Source: Fennellomyces sp. T-0311
Taxonomy: Eukaryota > Mucoromycota > Mucoromycetes > Mucorales > Lichtheimiaceae
Length of the DNA stretch: 64,000 nucleotides
Assembly (NCBI GenBank): GCA_025266875.1
Contig: JALLLT010000013.1
Span: 620,001 to 684,000, forward strand
Direction: 5' to 3'
The notes below the pieces were generated by a model that saw only the letters and a program-made list of their open reading frames with translations, searched no databases and was not told the DNA's origin. This document shows positions 10,689-28,708 of this stretch, one piece after another (position 1 is the first letter of the stretch; each line of letters starts with the position of its first letter). A program made the translations under genes and the position numbers.

Positions 10689-12808
10689 ATGAAGTTTACG
10701 TTTGTGCCTAACAAGGAGCCTTGCGCAGGTAAAATACCTTAAAAGCACTGATAAAAAGATAACGCTGTTCATTGATAACGTATATTAAAAATAGCATGCA
10801 AGACGCTACGGAAAAAATGCGTTCGGCAAAATGGTGATACGGGTGAATGCGACCGGTGCATAAAGAAGGGGGAAAAGTGCGTTACCGAAAGCGAAGCAAG
10901 CAGTTTAAGTGATAGTAGCGAGCTATCGATAACAGAAGACAGTGGAAGCGAATTGCAAGACTGGTGCGCAGTAGTCGCGGAATTGGATTCCAAAATTGGC
11001 GCAATCGAAGCTGACCTTGAGCAGAGCTTGGTCCAGGTGAAACGGCAAGCACCTGTCGAATGGAAACTGGGCCTCCTCAACGGTACAATACAGTTGGAAA
11101 CGCCAATTAGGACGATGGAAGAGCTGTTCATATTTACCCAAGCGTCAATCCGATATCTCTCACCATTCTCTGGACTTTTTATACAACGGCCTGTGCGGTT
11201 TCAAAGTACATCAATCAGTATTTCACTTGGCGTATCCTCAGAAGTTCAACGTAAAGAGCTTATTAATCCACGAAGAAGTCGATTTTCTACGCTTGATTAC
11301 AACAAGGAATTCACAAAACTATCCGCTTCGTTCGACCATCGAATTGTTGTTAATGGTCTGGTTATGCTATACTTGGAACATTACAATCCATGCACCGGGT
11401 TTTTACATCGTCCAACATTTTTACAACAATACTATGCCTTGGATGATCCGATGGATAGTGCACTCACAATTGCTGTGTGCATCGACGCCTTATTTACTCT
11501 TCTTCACATGCTCACCTATACCCCGGATGAAATACGCATGCTTGCCGATATGTTCTATATCCGATGCAGAGATTTACTTTTCGACATGTACGACGATCCG
11601 AAACAAAAGCTCAACGTAGTCCTTGTCACAAGCTTAATACAGAAATATGTCGCTGACGTGCGACTAAACGATTTAGAAGCCAATCGTTTAGTCACAATAG
11701 GGCTCTTAGTTTGTACGGACTTAGCCCAGTATCGAACCAACTTGACACCAGTCGAATGGGTTCTATTCCAACGCAGTTACTTTCGCTTAAAGGTGTCCAA
11801 TCTGTCGCATACCGTCATCCACAACTCCGAAATCGATATTTCGGTGCCAGAAGAGATCAAAGATATGGACGTGCTGGATGATGAATCAGAAAAAACTAAA
11901 AAAAGTATACGGATGACCAACGAAATTATACGACTTATTGGATCCCCTTATATATCGTATTTACTGGTAGACACGGGTCAATAGGAAAATTGTAACGTGT
12001 TGTTAATGTACTTTTTTCATATTTAGGGGAAGGTTACCAATATCTTCTATGGTAGACCTTGCGACATATTGCTCGAAGACATTGTGCGGTTTGAGGCTAC
12101 CATCAAGGGTTATTGGAATAATCTACTGGCCATCTATCGAATTTGTGACGACCCTTTCGATCCATATGGATACAAGCTTGTACAAGGAAAAGTGGATCCG
12201 TGTCATTTACTACCGTTTGTTGTTCTACATATTGTGACAGGTCTAATTACCTCATCCATATTGCAACCACACGTAATACCGTCATCCGAAAACAGTGCTG
12301 TCGCGGAGACAATTCAAGTTATCAAAATAAGGCTAAGAACGCTCGCAGTAAACTCTTGTAGAGTGCTCGTGCATGCGCTAAACGATAACTGGGTTCCATC
12401 TACGGACCACATACCATATTGTAAGCCTCAACACTAGTACCAGAATAATTTGATCTAGCGGTAGTAATCATCAATTATATAGTTGGAATGACAGCAACGA
12501 GATACTGTCTTTATTGCATGGAGAAACTTGCCAGCTGCGACGAGGATTTTGAGTATCCAATAGACCTTCTCCATATGCTACAGAAAAGAGTTGAAAGCAA
12601 ACCAAAATCACTTTTTCCAGCCGGCCATAATGTTACACTGGCTGGTTCGCTTCTCTCTATCTCTCGAGAAGGACATTGCCAAAGATCTGCTTTTGAGGCC
12701 TACGATGAAATGTATCCATTGCCAGGCTTCGCGATGCTTTCGGATATATTCGTATCATCTCTTAACAGTATAGCGAATCAACAATTAAAAGTGCCACGAT
12801 TAACCTAG
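10689..12808 (+). CDS. Zn2Cys6 fungal-specific transcription factor A
   Basis: Four exons, 10689-10728, 10795-11966, 12027-12420 and 12483-12808, give 643 residues. The first intron splits the codon after the first zinc cysteine. Once joined, the cluster is C12-x2-C15-x6-C22-x9-C32-x2-C35-x6-C42, a canonical binuclear zinc cluster. An acidic serine stretch and a probable coiled-coil linker (about 60-110) follow. The rest is a fungal-specific regulatory domain, with landmarks such as FTGF/CTGFLH-type and LDDPMDSAL segments. The same four-exon gene is repeated 2.8 kb downstream (start to start) as a close paralog with introns in the same places. The target genes are unknown. The start is set by the only ATG in frame before C12. 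Confidence 0.85.
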
Positions 12809-13449
12809 TACACTACTATCGTTGTATGCTTTACCGTAATCTGTACAGTATTGTTTATAAGTAAAAAACAAAATAGTATATTGATATCACTTTTGCCACA
12901 TTTTAAAATTACCGTCACGCTAGGTATCCTTGATACCATATTCCTCCAATACAGCAATGATGTTTTGAAGCAAGCAGTACTCCTTGAAGATTATATCTAC
13001 CAACAAAGTTCATATGCAATGAAGCATTACGGAAGCCTATCAAGTTCTACTAGTGCTGTCATCAATGAATCCTTAAAGTAAGCTTACAAAATACACCAGC
13101 TAACGAGTAATATATTTGCTTTACGGAATATTTAGGCCATAATTCTCGTGACATCTGTATTGTACTCTTTTTTTTCCAAACCTGGGAATTTTCCCTTTTC
13201 AGGTAACTGCATCCGATGTTTCACAGCTTAGCCTTCTCATCAAAATATTTATAGCAAGTATGAAAGCAGCTCGCAAGTAAAGCCTTGTGATATCCTATGG
13301 AGCAACGTACAAAGCAGTTCATGTTACAAATTATAATTTTCCGGAGCACGTATATGCATGAATCAGTACTGTGCATTTGATATTGCGCTATGTACATACT
13401 GCTCACTTGCTTACTTTGGCAGTAGTACCGACATGGCAAAATAGGATAT
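12809..13449. other. Spacer between the Zn2Cys6 paralogs
   Basis: No supported gene. A short plus-strand frame at 12851-13081 follows gene A and has no recognisable domain. Confidence 0.5.
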
Positions 13450-13463
13450 GTACCCGATCCTAC
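13450..13463. promoter_or_regulatory. Conserved promoter box of Zn2Cys6 gene B
   Basis: The ACCCGATCCTAC core matches that of gene A and lies about 82 nt upstream of the start codon. The surrounding intergenic DNA is otherwise diverged. Confidence 0.4.
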
Positions 13464-13531
13464 AAAATAACTAAAGGAGTAACCGAACCTTTATTGATCT
13501 ATTCTCTTTGCAACACTTTTTTTCCTTTATC

Positions 13532-15663
13532 ATGAGGGTTATTTTTGTATCCAAACAATATCATAACCCCTGTGCAGGTAAAAAAACATCAGAAATACCA
13601 TTCATTAAAACAATGTGCCTTTTGTTCAAAACCGATTTATAACATAGCCTGCAAATTTATACGGAAAAAGTGCGTTCGAACGAATGGCGATACGGACGAC
13701 TGTGATCGGTGCATAGAGAAAGATATAAAATGCGCCACAGAGAGTGATTCAAGCGATTCAAGCGATAACAATTTCCATATAACAGAAGATGGTGGAAAAG
13801 AAGTAAAGGCTTGGTGCGCTACAATCGATCAGCTGAACTCCGAAATAGACGCAGTGGAAGCAGAGCTGGAAGAGAGCATGGTCCAGGCGAAACGACAGGC
13901 TTCTGTTGAATGGAAACTAAGCCTTATCAACGGCACTTTACAGTTGGAAACACCAATTCTGTCTATGGAAGAACTGTTCATGTTCACCCAAGCGTCAATC
14001 CGATATCTCTCACCATTCTCTGGACTCTTTATACAACAGCCTGTGCGATTTCAGTGTAGGTCCATCAGTATTTCACTCGGCCTGGCGTCAAAAGTTCAAC
14101 GTAAAGAGCTTATCAACGCGCGCAGAAATCGAACTTTCATGCTCGATTACAACAAGGAGTTCACAAAACTATCAGCTTTGTTCGACCACCGAATCGTTGT
14201 CAATGGACTGGTCATGCTATACTTGGAGCAGTATATTCCATTCACAGGCTTCTTGCATGTACCAACGTTCCTAGAGCACTATTATAGCTTGGATGATCCA
14301 ATGGATAGTGCCCTCGTGATGGCAGTGTGTACCGACGCGCTGTTTACCCTTCTTCACAAGATCCACTACACACCTCACGAAGTACGGATGTTTGCCGATC
14401 TTTTCTATACTCGATGTAGAGATTTACTTTTTGACATGTACGACGATCCAAAGCAAAAGCTCAACGTAGTCCTTGTCACAAGCTTCATACAGAAGTATGT
14501 CGCTGACGTGCGACTAAACGAGTTGGAAGCCAACCGTAGAGTCACGGTAGCATTGTTAATTTGCGCGGATTTAGCCCAATGCCGAGAAAAGATGACACTC
14601 GTAGAATGGGTTCTATTTCAACGCAGTTATTTCCGCTTGAAGGTATCCAATTTATCGTATACTTTCATCCACGACGACAAGTTCGACATTACGATACCAG
14701 AGGCGCTACAAATTATGGATGTACTGGATGATGAACCAGAAATAACCAAAGGAAGCATACGTATGACCGGCGAAATCATTCGATTTACGGGATCTCCTTA
14801 CATACCGTTTCTCTTGGTAAGCATCTCGCACTACTGTAATATATCGCTAATATATACATATGTTTTTGCCACGACCTATAGGGAAAAGTTACCAATATTT
14901 TCGATGGTAAATCTTGTGACATATTGTTTGAAGATATCGCGCGATTCGAACTTGCAATCAAAGGTTGCTGGAACCGCCTCCCGGCGATTTATCGAATTTG
15001 CGACGACCCTTTCGATCCAGATGGATACAAGCTTGTTCAAGGAAAAGTGGCTCCACATCATCTGCTACCATTCACTATTTTACATCTCGTAACTGGATTA
15101 ATAACATCATCCATACTGCAACCGCACGTAATGCCAACATTCCGAAACAGCGCTGTTGCGGAAACAATCCAAGTTGTTAAAACAAGACTAAGATCACTTG
15201 CATTAACCTCTTGCAAGGTTCTCGTACATGCACTGAACGAAAATTGGGTCCCATCCGCAGGTCAGCATTTGCCATTTTGTAAGTTTTAACACCAATGTCA
15301 GAATACTTTAATCTAGCGAATAGTAACTTGAGCTATGTAGTTGGATTGACGGCTATGAGATATTGTCTCTATTGTATGGAGCAACTTGCCTGCTGCGAAG
15401 ATTTTGAGTTTCCAACCGAGCTTCTTCACTTGCTGAAGAAAAGAGTTGATAACAAATCAAAATCGCTTTTACCCGATGGCCATGAACTTGCCCTGTCATC
15501 CGCACTCTTATATAATTATCGTGGAGGACCTTGCCATGGCTCTGCTTTCGAAATCTACGATAATATGTACCCATTACCAGGTTTTGCATTGTTTTCGGAT
15601 GTATTTGTTTCGTCTCTCAATAATGTAGCGAATCGACAGTTAAAAATGTCGTATTCCTCATAA
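13532..15663 (+). CDS. Zn2Cys6 fungal-specific transcription factor B
   Basis: Four exons, 13532-13577, 13648-14816, 14882-15278 and 15341-15663, give 644 residues. The cluster is C14-x2-C17-x6-C24-x9-C34-x2-C37-x6-C44. Intron 1 again splits the cluster at the same codon, and introns 2 and 3 match gene A in place and phase, so this is a tandem gene duplication. The two proteins align end to end with no large gap and are nearly identical over stretches such as VVLVTS-IQKYVADVRLN. The zinc cluster loops differ (for example TNGDTDD against QNGDTGE). Both copies look intact, which argues that both are kept for function. Reading through intron 1 without splicing gives an open frame, so automatic annotation may place the start too late. 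Confidence 0.85.
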
Positions 15664-15722
15664 TTTGCGAATTCTCGTATACTCTGTATCATTTGTAGCT
15701 CCCTTACCTCATCAATTTACTA

Positions 15723-16065
15723 CAGTCGAACCCTGCCTTGTGCAGAACAGGGAAATCCGAATATTTTGATGTATACAGTGAGGTTGTGCACCAACCGGGA
15801 GATAGTCCATACAGTGATACCTGCTTTGTACCGCTTTAAGAGCATCTCCAGCGGATTCGCTAAATATCTAAAGACAGGTTCATATCGCTAAATAGCGATT
15901 CCACTGGAAATCTGTCTTGCCCTTAGCGAAAACTAAAACTGGCGCTCAGCAAATTTAGCAGAAAATTAGCGAGTCCGCTGGAGATGCTCTAAGACTTCCA
16001 AATACTTTGATGCATATAGTGAGGTTTTGCACGAAACGGGAGCTGCACAAACCGGGGTTCGACTG
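15723..16065. mobile_element. Pogo/Tc1-like MITE, flanked by TA
   Basis: The ends are inverted repeats beginning CAGTCGAACCC, about 23 bp with three mismatches, and TA flanks both sides (15721-15722, 16066-16067). This matches the TA target and CAGT termini of the Tc1-mariner/pogo superfamily. Total length is 343 bp, of which 150 bp is a second nested element; without it and its duplication this one is about 190 bp. It has no coding capacity. The two arms also share a direct repeat of about 40 bp (TTTGATG and GTGAGGTT blocks). Confidence 0.8.
15840..15989. mobile_element. Harbinger-like MITE nested in the pogo-like MITE
   Basis: A 150-bp element with 24-bp inverted repeats starting GAGCATCTCCAGCGGA, with one mismatch between arms. 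It is flanked by TAA on both sides (15837-15839 and 15990-15992). A TWA duplication is typical of PIF/Harbinger elements, which would supply the transposase. The near-perfect repeats suggest it is younger than the element it sits in. Confidence 0.8.
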
Positions 16066-16067
16066 TA

Positions 16068-18001
16068 TAAATAAAGTGGTATGCCTGCTTACGTATCAGT
16101 AAGATAGTTACTGTGGATCCCATGTATGCTAGACCGGACTAGTATTGTACAAAGAGTGCATTTCGGTAAAGTGGGGAAGGGTGCTAGTTACCCAGTGGAT
16201 ACCTCCTTAGGTAAGTAAAAAGCACTCTTGTAGCTATCCACATGGGTTTTAGTGTAAAGTGATCTTGCTTGATTTAAGGCCGTTGATTGATGGCTTTGAA
16301 GCGTGGCCTAATAGGTTGACAGCAAGATGCATGGCATTTGTAAGTTTCGAGGCGAATAGTAGTAATATGTCAAGGGGTATGGTAGTCCGGTTGCCTTGTA
16401 CGCATGATATCATGGTACGAGTAAAAAATCGAACTAGTATCCGGAGTAGATACGGTCCTTTGGAGAGACATAGAACCAAGTACTTGAAGCTATGCAAATC
16501 AGCGCGATTACTTGCGATCTGTCCTAAAAAGGGCGGCCAGTACACCACAAGTATATGTATATTGTTCGGTGAATGGCTTTTGAGAATCGACGACGCCGGA
16601 AATGGTACTACGCATCATTCTTGATATCATGGAATTCGATTCAGGTAATGTTCGTTATATGAACTGGAACGGATGGAACGAATGAAGCGTAAAAGTTGTC
16701 GCAATTCGGGTTAGGTACGTAGTCAGAGTGTAAATTTCGTTCTTGCGACCAATATCGACCGTAAATAATATGAAAACCGGGAGGATACCTTTAAAATGAG
16801 CAAGGTATGTATGATTTGCTTGAGATGTGTGGTATAGGCTTTCTCGACGATACCGTCATTCAGGCGGACCAGGTTTCTGAAATTCGTTGTTGACCATAAA
16901 AGCAGGTGAGTTGTAGCCAGAAATGGACCCTTCCAAAGGGTTTCTAGGTTAGTGTTGCATCCTTGACTTGGTAAGCTATCGAGAGTCTTTTTTGGGGCAC
17001 GTAGTTTCTTGACGATGATTATTTCCATACTTCTGGTATTACTGATGATCTAGACACGTTCCATTGTTGGGGTAGTAACGATGTTTCAAAAGTTTTTCAT
17101 GTTTCGAGGGATCCAGAAAGACCATTTTAAAGGTCCCATATTTTGATTATTTATATTGTTTTTTTTGGCTTGGCGCGAAGAACCCATTTATATTGTTATG
17201 TATACTCATTTTTCACCTTTACGATTTCCCATCCAAACTCCCGAAGCCCGTGGGTGGTTTAATGAACCGCAGGAACCGTCGCCGAATTACCTTTTTTAGA
17301 ATTTTCTTTTATAGCCCAGCAAGCTCCTAGCAAGGTGCCGAAAGTCCTAATCCAGCTCTATATCTTAATATATCCAGCGATTATATTATTAATACGAGAT
17401 GCGTACAACATCTCACATAATAGGGTTGGGTTGGGCCGGATTACTTCTTTTCGAAACAGGCACTTTGAGGGGAGGGGATTTGCCCGACTCTCCAAAGAAT
17501 TGGGTAACTTGACTCAAACTCTAAACCATAAGTTTCCCGCTTTCTCCACATTATGTATATTGCACAGTGGATGCCTTTTCTTTTTTTCGATGTTAACGGG
17601 CAATTTTATTACCTAAATGTGTGAAAACACGACATATTGGACGCAAAGAAATCGGCAAAAGTGACTCAAATATATGGGCTTTCGTACGACGCATAAGATG
17701 CCATGCTGATTCAGCAAAGTAACTTCCTCAGAGTGCTGCAGCATTATGTTCGTTTTTCCAATTCATAGAAGCGACTGATTACGTATAAGCGCAGTATAAT
17801 ACTACTGCAAGTTATACGCATTCGCCGAATGATCATTATGTCTCGACGAGAAGAATATACATAATAACTGTCTGAGTGCCCGTCGTTCTTACGTTTGTTT
17901 ATGATGGATTAAGCTTTTAATATCTCGGTCAACCAAAGTCCCAGTATCCGACACGTAGTCAGTCTGCTTATTTGTGTTTTCTGTACAATTTATTTATTCA
18001 T
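16068..18001. other. Intergenic, no supported gene
   Basis: Only short frames with no domain. RPB1 ends at the right side, and an AATAAA-type poly(A) signal for it (minus strand) lies near 17990-17998. Confidence 0.5.
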
Positions 18002-18090
18002 CACAAGTTCAATCATGTATGTTTTTCATGTGGATTTTTTTTTTATCTCGCAAGTCAATCGTGTGTGTTTTTCATGTCATTTTTTTGTGG
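18002..18090. repeat. Imperfect tandem duplication in the RPB1 3' UTR
   Basis: Two copies of about 42 bp (18002-18044 and 18049-18090) share the core GTTTTTCATGT preceded by CAAGT-CAATC and followed by a T-run. It lies just downstream of the RPB1 stop codon. Confidence 0.6.
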
Positions 18091-18107
18091 ATTCGTAGTT
18101 ATTGTAT

Positions 18108-23862
<5,755 letters not shown>

Positions 23863-24090
23863 TGTAAGCTGTTTCTCTTATCAATCAATGAGAGGGGGGT
23901 TTTGTGTCGAACTACGAAAAAGTGGTTTGAAGAAAGGGTTGACCGCAGCAAAAAGATTTGAGACGAGAGCCATTCGTACTTTTGCAAAAACCACCGACGT
24001 CACGCAGACCTCATTAAACCAGCTCCGCCCGACTTGCCTGCTACTTGTTCTGCAGATAACCTTTTTCCTCGGCCGACACGACACAGGGAT
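23863..24090. promoter_or_regulatory. Divergent promoter between RPB1 and the flippase
   Basis: These 228 bp separate the two start codons and must serve both genes. No obvious TATA box is seen, as is common for housekeeping genes. Confidence 0.5.
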
Positions 24091-27000
24091 ATGCGGAGAG
24101 ATTCCCGGCCTATTGAGCTTCGAAAACTCATGCCCTTTTCTTCCAATCGAGCGGGAAATAGCACAAAGTACAGATCGTCTGACGATGAGGATCAGGACCC
24201 TCTTATAAACGAGGCGGACGAGGAATCTCTGGCGGTAAATTCCTAACCAGCTTTCACCCGCCGCCAAGACCTCATTTACTCCATTGCTAGGAATCTTCGC
24301 CACTCACTGGAACAGAACGAACACAGCGGCGGAGGCCACGACGGAAAACCAAGTTCCCTTGGCCATTCAGCCGGTCAGCCCGAAAACGAAACCCAAGGAC
24401 AATCCCACTCCAAAGATCCGATGGTATACGTCCTTTTTTGTGGCAACAGCAACGCACTTATGTTCATATCGCCTATCTCACAGAGAAACAGAAAAAATAT
24501 GCTCCAAACATCATCGTCAACCAAAAGTACAACATTATCACATTCTTACCGATCGTTTTGTTCGAACAGGTATGGCGAAGGCTCAGCTATCGGTTCATGT
24601 GGGCTTACCAGGTTCCATCAGTTTGTCGTGTTCTTCAACCTGTATTTCTTGCTTGTAGCATTATCACAATTTGTTCCTGCTCTTAAGATCGGTATGCCGC
24701 TTTTCAGCATAAAAGTTCTCCTCTCTAAGCGCTCCAAATAGGTTACATTTTCACCTATTTCGGACCACTATGTTTCGTATTACTGGTCACTATCAGCAAA
24801 GAAGCCATGGATGACTGGCAACGACATAAACGCGATAAGGAAGCGAACTCGCAATTATACCAAACGCTGACAGCCGACGGATTCCGAAGCCTACCGAGCT
24901 CGAAAATTCGCGTCGGCGACATGATTGTCATACAAAAAGACCAGCGGGTACCTTGTTCTATTTTTATAAGATTGGCAGTAACTGAGTGTGCTCCCTTCAG
25001 ATACCGGCAGATATGATCTTGTTGCGAACAAGCGAAGAGAGTGGATCATGCTTCATCCGAACTGATCAGTTGGATGGTGAAACTGACTGGAAATTACGAC
25101 TGGCTGTACCATCGCTGCAACGTCTTCCTTCGGATAATGCACTTGTCAATGTCCGTGGAGACGTGTATGGTAATGTAGTTTACCGGAGTTGAATGGCTAT
25201 GCATACTGACAAATACTTGTCAGCCGATGCCCCACACAAGGATATCCACAGCTTTGTTGGCACATTTACCCATTTTAATGAAGAAACTGGTATCGAGCAA
25301 ATGGAGCCATTGGGTGTGGAAAACACCTTGTGGACCAACACGGTTCTTGCGTCAGGAACAGCGATTGGACTCGTCATTTACACCGGCAAAGACACTCGTG
25401 CAGTAATGAACACCAATCATCCAAAGACTAAAGTCGGTTTGCTCGATAAGGAAATCAATCGCCTCGCCAAGATATTGTTTATTGTGACGCTTGCTCTATC
25501 AGTCGCCATGGTTGGTTTGAACGGTTTCCATGGGTTGTGGTACATTTACGTCTTCCGATTCTTGATTCTCTTTTCATCCATCATCCCGATCAGGTATAAA
25601 CAATAGCTGCGTTTGGCAGTTCGATGGAATTAACAAGGTGTATAGTTTGCGAGTAAACCTGGATATGGGAAAGACGGTGTATGCCAGTCAGATTGAAAAG
25701 GATTCTGAGATTGAAGGCACCATTGTGCGAACAAGTACTTTACCCGAAGAACTGGGCCGGATCGGTTATCTTTTATCCGACAAAACAGGCACCTTGACGA
25801 AGAATGGTAACTTGGTCACTTGTCCCAGTTGACAACTGTTCTCAAACAACTATCCCCCTAGATATGGAACTGAAGAAGCTCCACATGGGCACAATGTCGT
25901 ACAGTTTGGATACAATGGATGAAATCATGTCACATTTGGCAACTGCCTTTGCAGAAAATGAACCTGGTACGACCATTACCTGTCAATGTAAATTAGCTCG
26001 GTGGACTAATATAAACCTTGTAGCACTTATTCAAACGGGACCTGGCGTGGTTGGCATGTCGGGCAAAGGCAGACGTAACATTGCTTCACGTGTCAAGGAG
26101 ATCGTGCAAGCATTGGCACTATGTCACAATGTATGTTTTTTGACAGTTATTGTTGTTTTTGTTTTTGTCTGACAACATTTTTTTCCATAAACTAGGTGAC
26201 ACCTGTTGTCGGTGTCGATGGTGACATCACATACCAGGCTTCCAGTCCAGATGAAGTTGCTATTGTGAAATGGACGGAACAAATGGGTTTGACATTGGTG
26301 GGTCGCGACGTCAACAAGATACAGCTGCGTGTCGAAGCCTCTGAAGACATTTTGGAATACAGCATTTTACATATATTCCCATTCACCAGTGAAACCAAGC
26401 GCATGGGCATCATTATTCGAGACAACCAGACTCAAGAAGTAACATTTTATGAAAAAGGTGCTGATGTTGTCATGAGCACGATCGTCCAATACAATGACTG
26501 GTATTTTGTAGTGATTGGCGAAATTATAATGCAACTGACACTCGAAAACTCATAGGCTCGATGAAGAATGTGGCAATATGGCTAGAGAAGGTTTACGTAC
26601 TTTGGTAGTTGCAAAGAAAAGATTATCAGAGGAGATGTACGAAGATTTTAGAGCAAAGTAAGATTCTCCGTCGTTATGAATGTAAGTAAGTCCTTAACCA
26701 TTGCTGTTAGATATCACGAGGCCGAACTATCAATTCATGATCGCAATGCACGCAAGCAAGCAGTCATTGAGGAGATTTTGGAAACAGAACTGGAATTGCT
26801 TGGGTTGACTGGTGTGGAAGACAAGCTGCAAGATGGCGTCAAAAATACATTAGAACAACTTCGCAATGCGGGCCTGCGTATTTGGATGTTGACAGGTATA
26901 ATATTCCAGTCCTTGATCTTTTTTCTTATCTAACACACTTGATTAGGTGATAAAATCGAAACAGCTACATGTATTGCGGTATCCTCCAAACTCGTTTCTC

Positions 27001-28589
27001 GAAATCAGAACATCCATCAAATTGCGAAGTGTAAGTGCCATGGGTATGGCTGATACTCGATATTAATCCGTATTTGATAGTAAAAGTACCAGTAGAGGTG
27101 CTAAACGAACTGGACAATTTGAGATCCAAAGTTGATTGCTGTTTGGTAATTGACGGCGAATCACTGCAGGTAACCGTTAAGAAAGTTTAGGATCTACTTG
27201 GATAAAAAGACTAAAGCAACTCTTGTAGTTATGTCTTGACCATTTTAGAGACGAGTTCATCGATGTTGCGACGCTTTTACCTGCTGTGGTATGCTGTCGA
27301 TGCTCCCCTACTCAAAAGGTAAGTTTCAATTTGCTTGGTAAATTGTTTCTAATAGCATTCGAATAGGCCGAAATCACTCGCTTAATAAGAGAGTACACCC
27401 AAAAGCGCGTGCTCTGCATTGGCGATGGTGGTAACGACGTCAGTATGATCCAAGCTGCAAACGTTGGTATGTACCCAAATTTGTTTAATTATTCGCTTTT
27501 TTTTTGCTAACAATTAGCACTTGTGCAGGCGTTGGTATTGTGGGCAAGGAAGGAAGACAGGCATCGTTAGCTGCCGACTTTTCTGTTACGCAATTCAGCC
27601 ACTTGACCAAACTCATGCGTAAGTTTACATACAAACAATGCAAATGTAAATGAATCTAAGTTAGATTGTTAGTATGGCACGGCCGAAATAGCTACAAACG
27701 TTCTGCAAAATTATCGCAGTTCGTCATCCATCGTGGTTTGATCATCTCGGTCATGCAAGCAGTGTTCTCGGCGCTGTTTTATTTCGCACCCATTGCACTT
27801 TACCAAGGCATGCTAATCGTAGGGTAAGTAGAGGCACACACTTTTGTGGCTTCATTTTACTCATTCTGCAACAAGGTATGCCACTGTTTATACTATGGCA
27901 CCCGTATTCTCGTTAGTACTTGATCAAGATGTCAGCGAAGAGATTGCATTGCTATATCCGGAGCTGTATAAGGATCTGACAAAGGTAAAATGGGCGCGAC
28001 ATTCTGTTTTGAGCATAATGCTCAATTTTTTTGCTAGGGACGATCTTTATCTTTCCGTACATTCTTTACATGGCTCCTCATTAGCGTGTATCAAGGTATA
28101 CTGGACAATTGCCGAGATATACAGTTCTCTAATGGCTTTTAACAGGTGGTGCCATCATGATCCTATCCATCATTCTTTTCGAGGATGAATTTATTCACAT
28201 CGTCTCGATCTCCTTCACTGCGTTGATTCTAAACGAACTTTTGATGGTTGCCCTTGAGATCAACACATGGTATGTCAGAATATACCAAAAGCAAGGAAAT
28301 TCGCTAATATCTCGACAGGCATCGTGTGATGGTGATATCCGAAATCGTCACTGTTTTGATATACATAGGATCCATGTGGCTTCTTCCAACATACTTTGGT
28401 ACGACGACGCAAAAAGCTATGCCGACATTGTAAACACTGACAACGATTTTTATAGACATGTCATTTATTCTGACAACGCGCTTCGTGTGGAAAGTGGCTG
28501 TGATTACGGCAGTAAGCAGCCTACCGCTTTATGTTGCCAAGATCATCAAACGACGTTATGCGCCGCCGAGCTATACAAAGCTGACATAA
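24091..28589 (+). CDS. P4-type ATPase, Neo1/ATP9 class phospholipid flippase
   Basis: I join 23 exons into 1,103 residues. The starts and ends are 24091-24234, 24291-24569, 24622-24691, 24742-24947, 25001-25169, 25224-25593, 25646-25806, 25862-25966, 26024-26130, 26196-26500, 26556-26657, 26711-26895, 26947-27030, 27081-27169, 27229-27318, 27367-27466, 27529-27618, 27673-27823, 27876-27984, 28038-28095, 28146-28269, 28319-28398 and 28456-28589. All junctions keep phase. The actuator loop has [12 protein letters not shown], the form diagnostic of Neo1/ATP9A. The phosphorylation site is DKTGTLT (near 460), the hinge is GDGGNDVSM (near 845), and the N-terminal membrane pair lies near [12 protein letters not shown]. 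The protein would move aminophospholipids to the cytosolic leaflet in Golgi/endosomes. The N-terminal exon is the least certain part; the ATG at 24130 is an alternative start. Intron density is the highest in the window. Confidence 0.92.
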
Positions 28590-28708
28590 TAAAACTTTTG
28601 TATCAAGAAACTATACATCTTGCTACGACTTCAGGGAGTGTGTGAGGGGAGGCTATTGTCCAAGCCCATGTAATATTCAACAAAAGGGTATCGAAACAGC
28701 TTTTTAAT

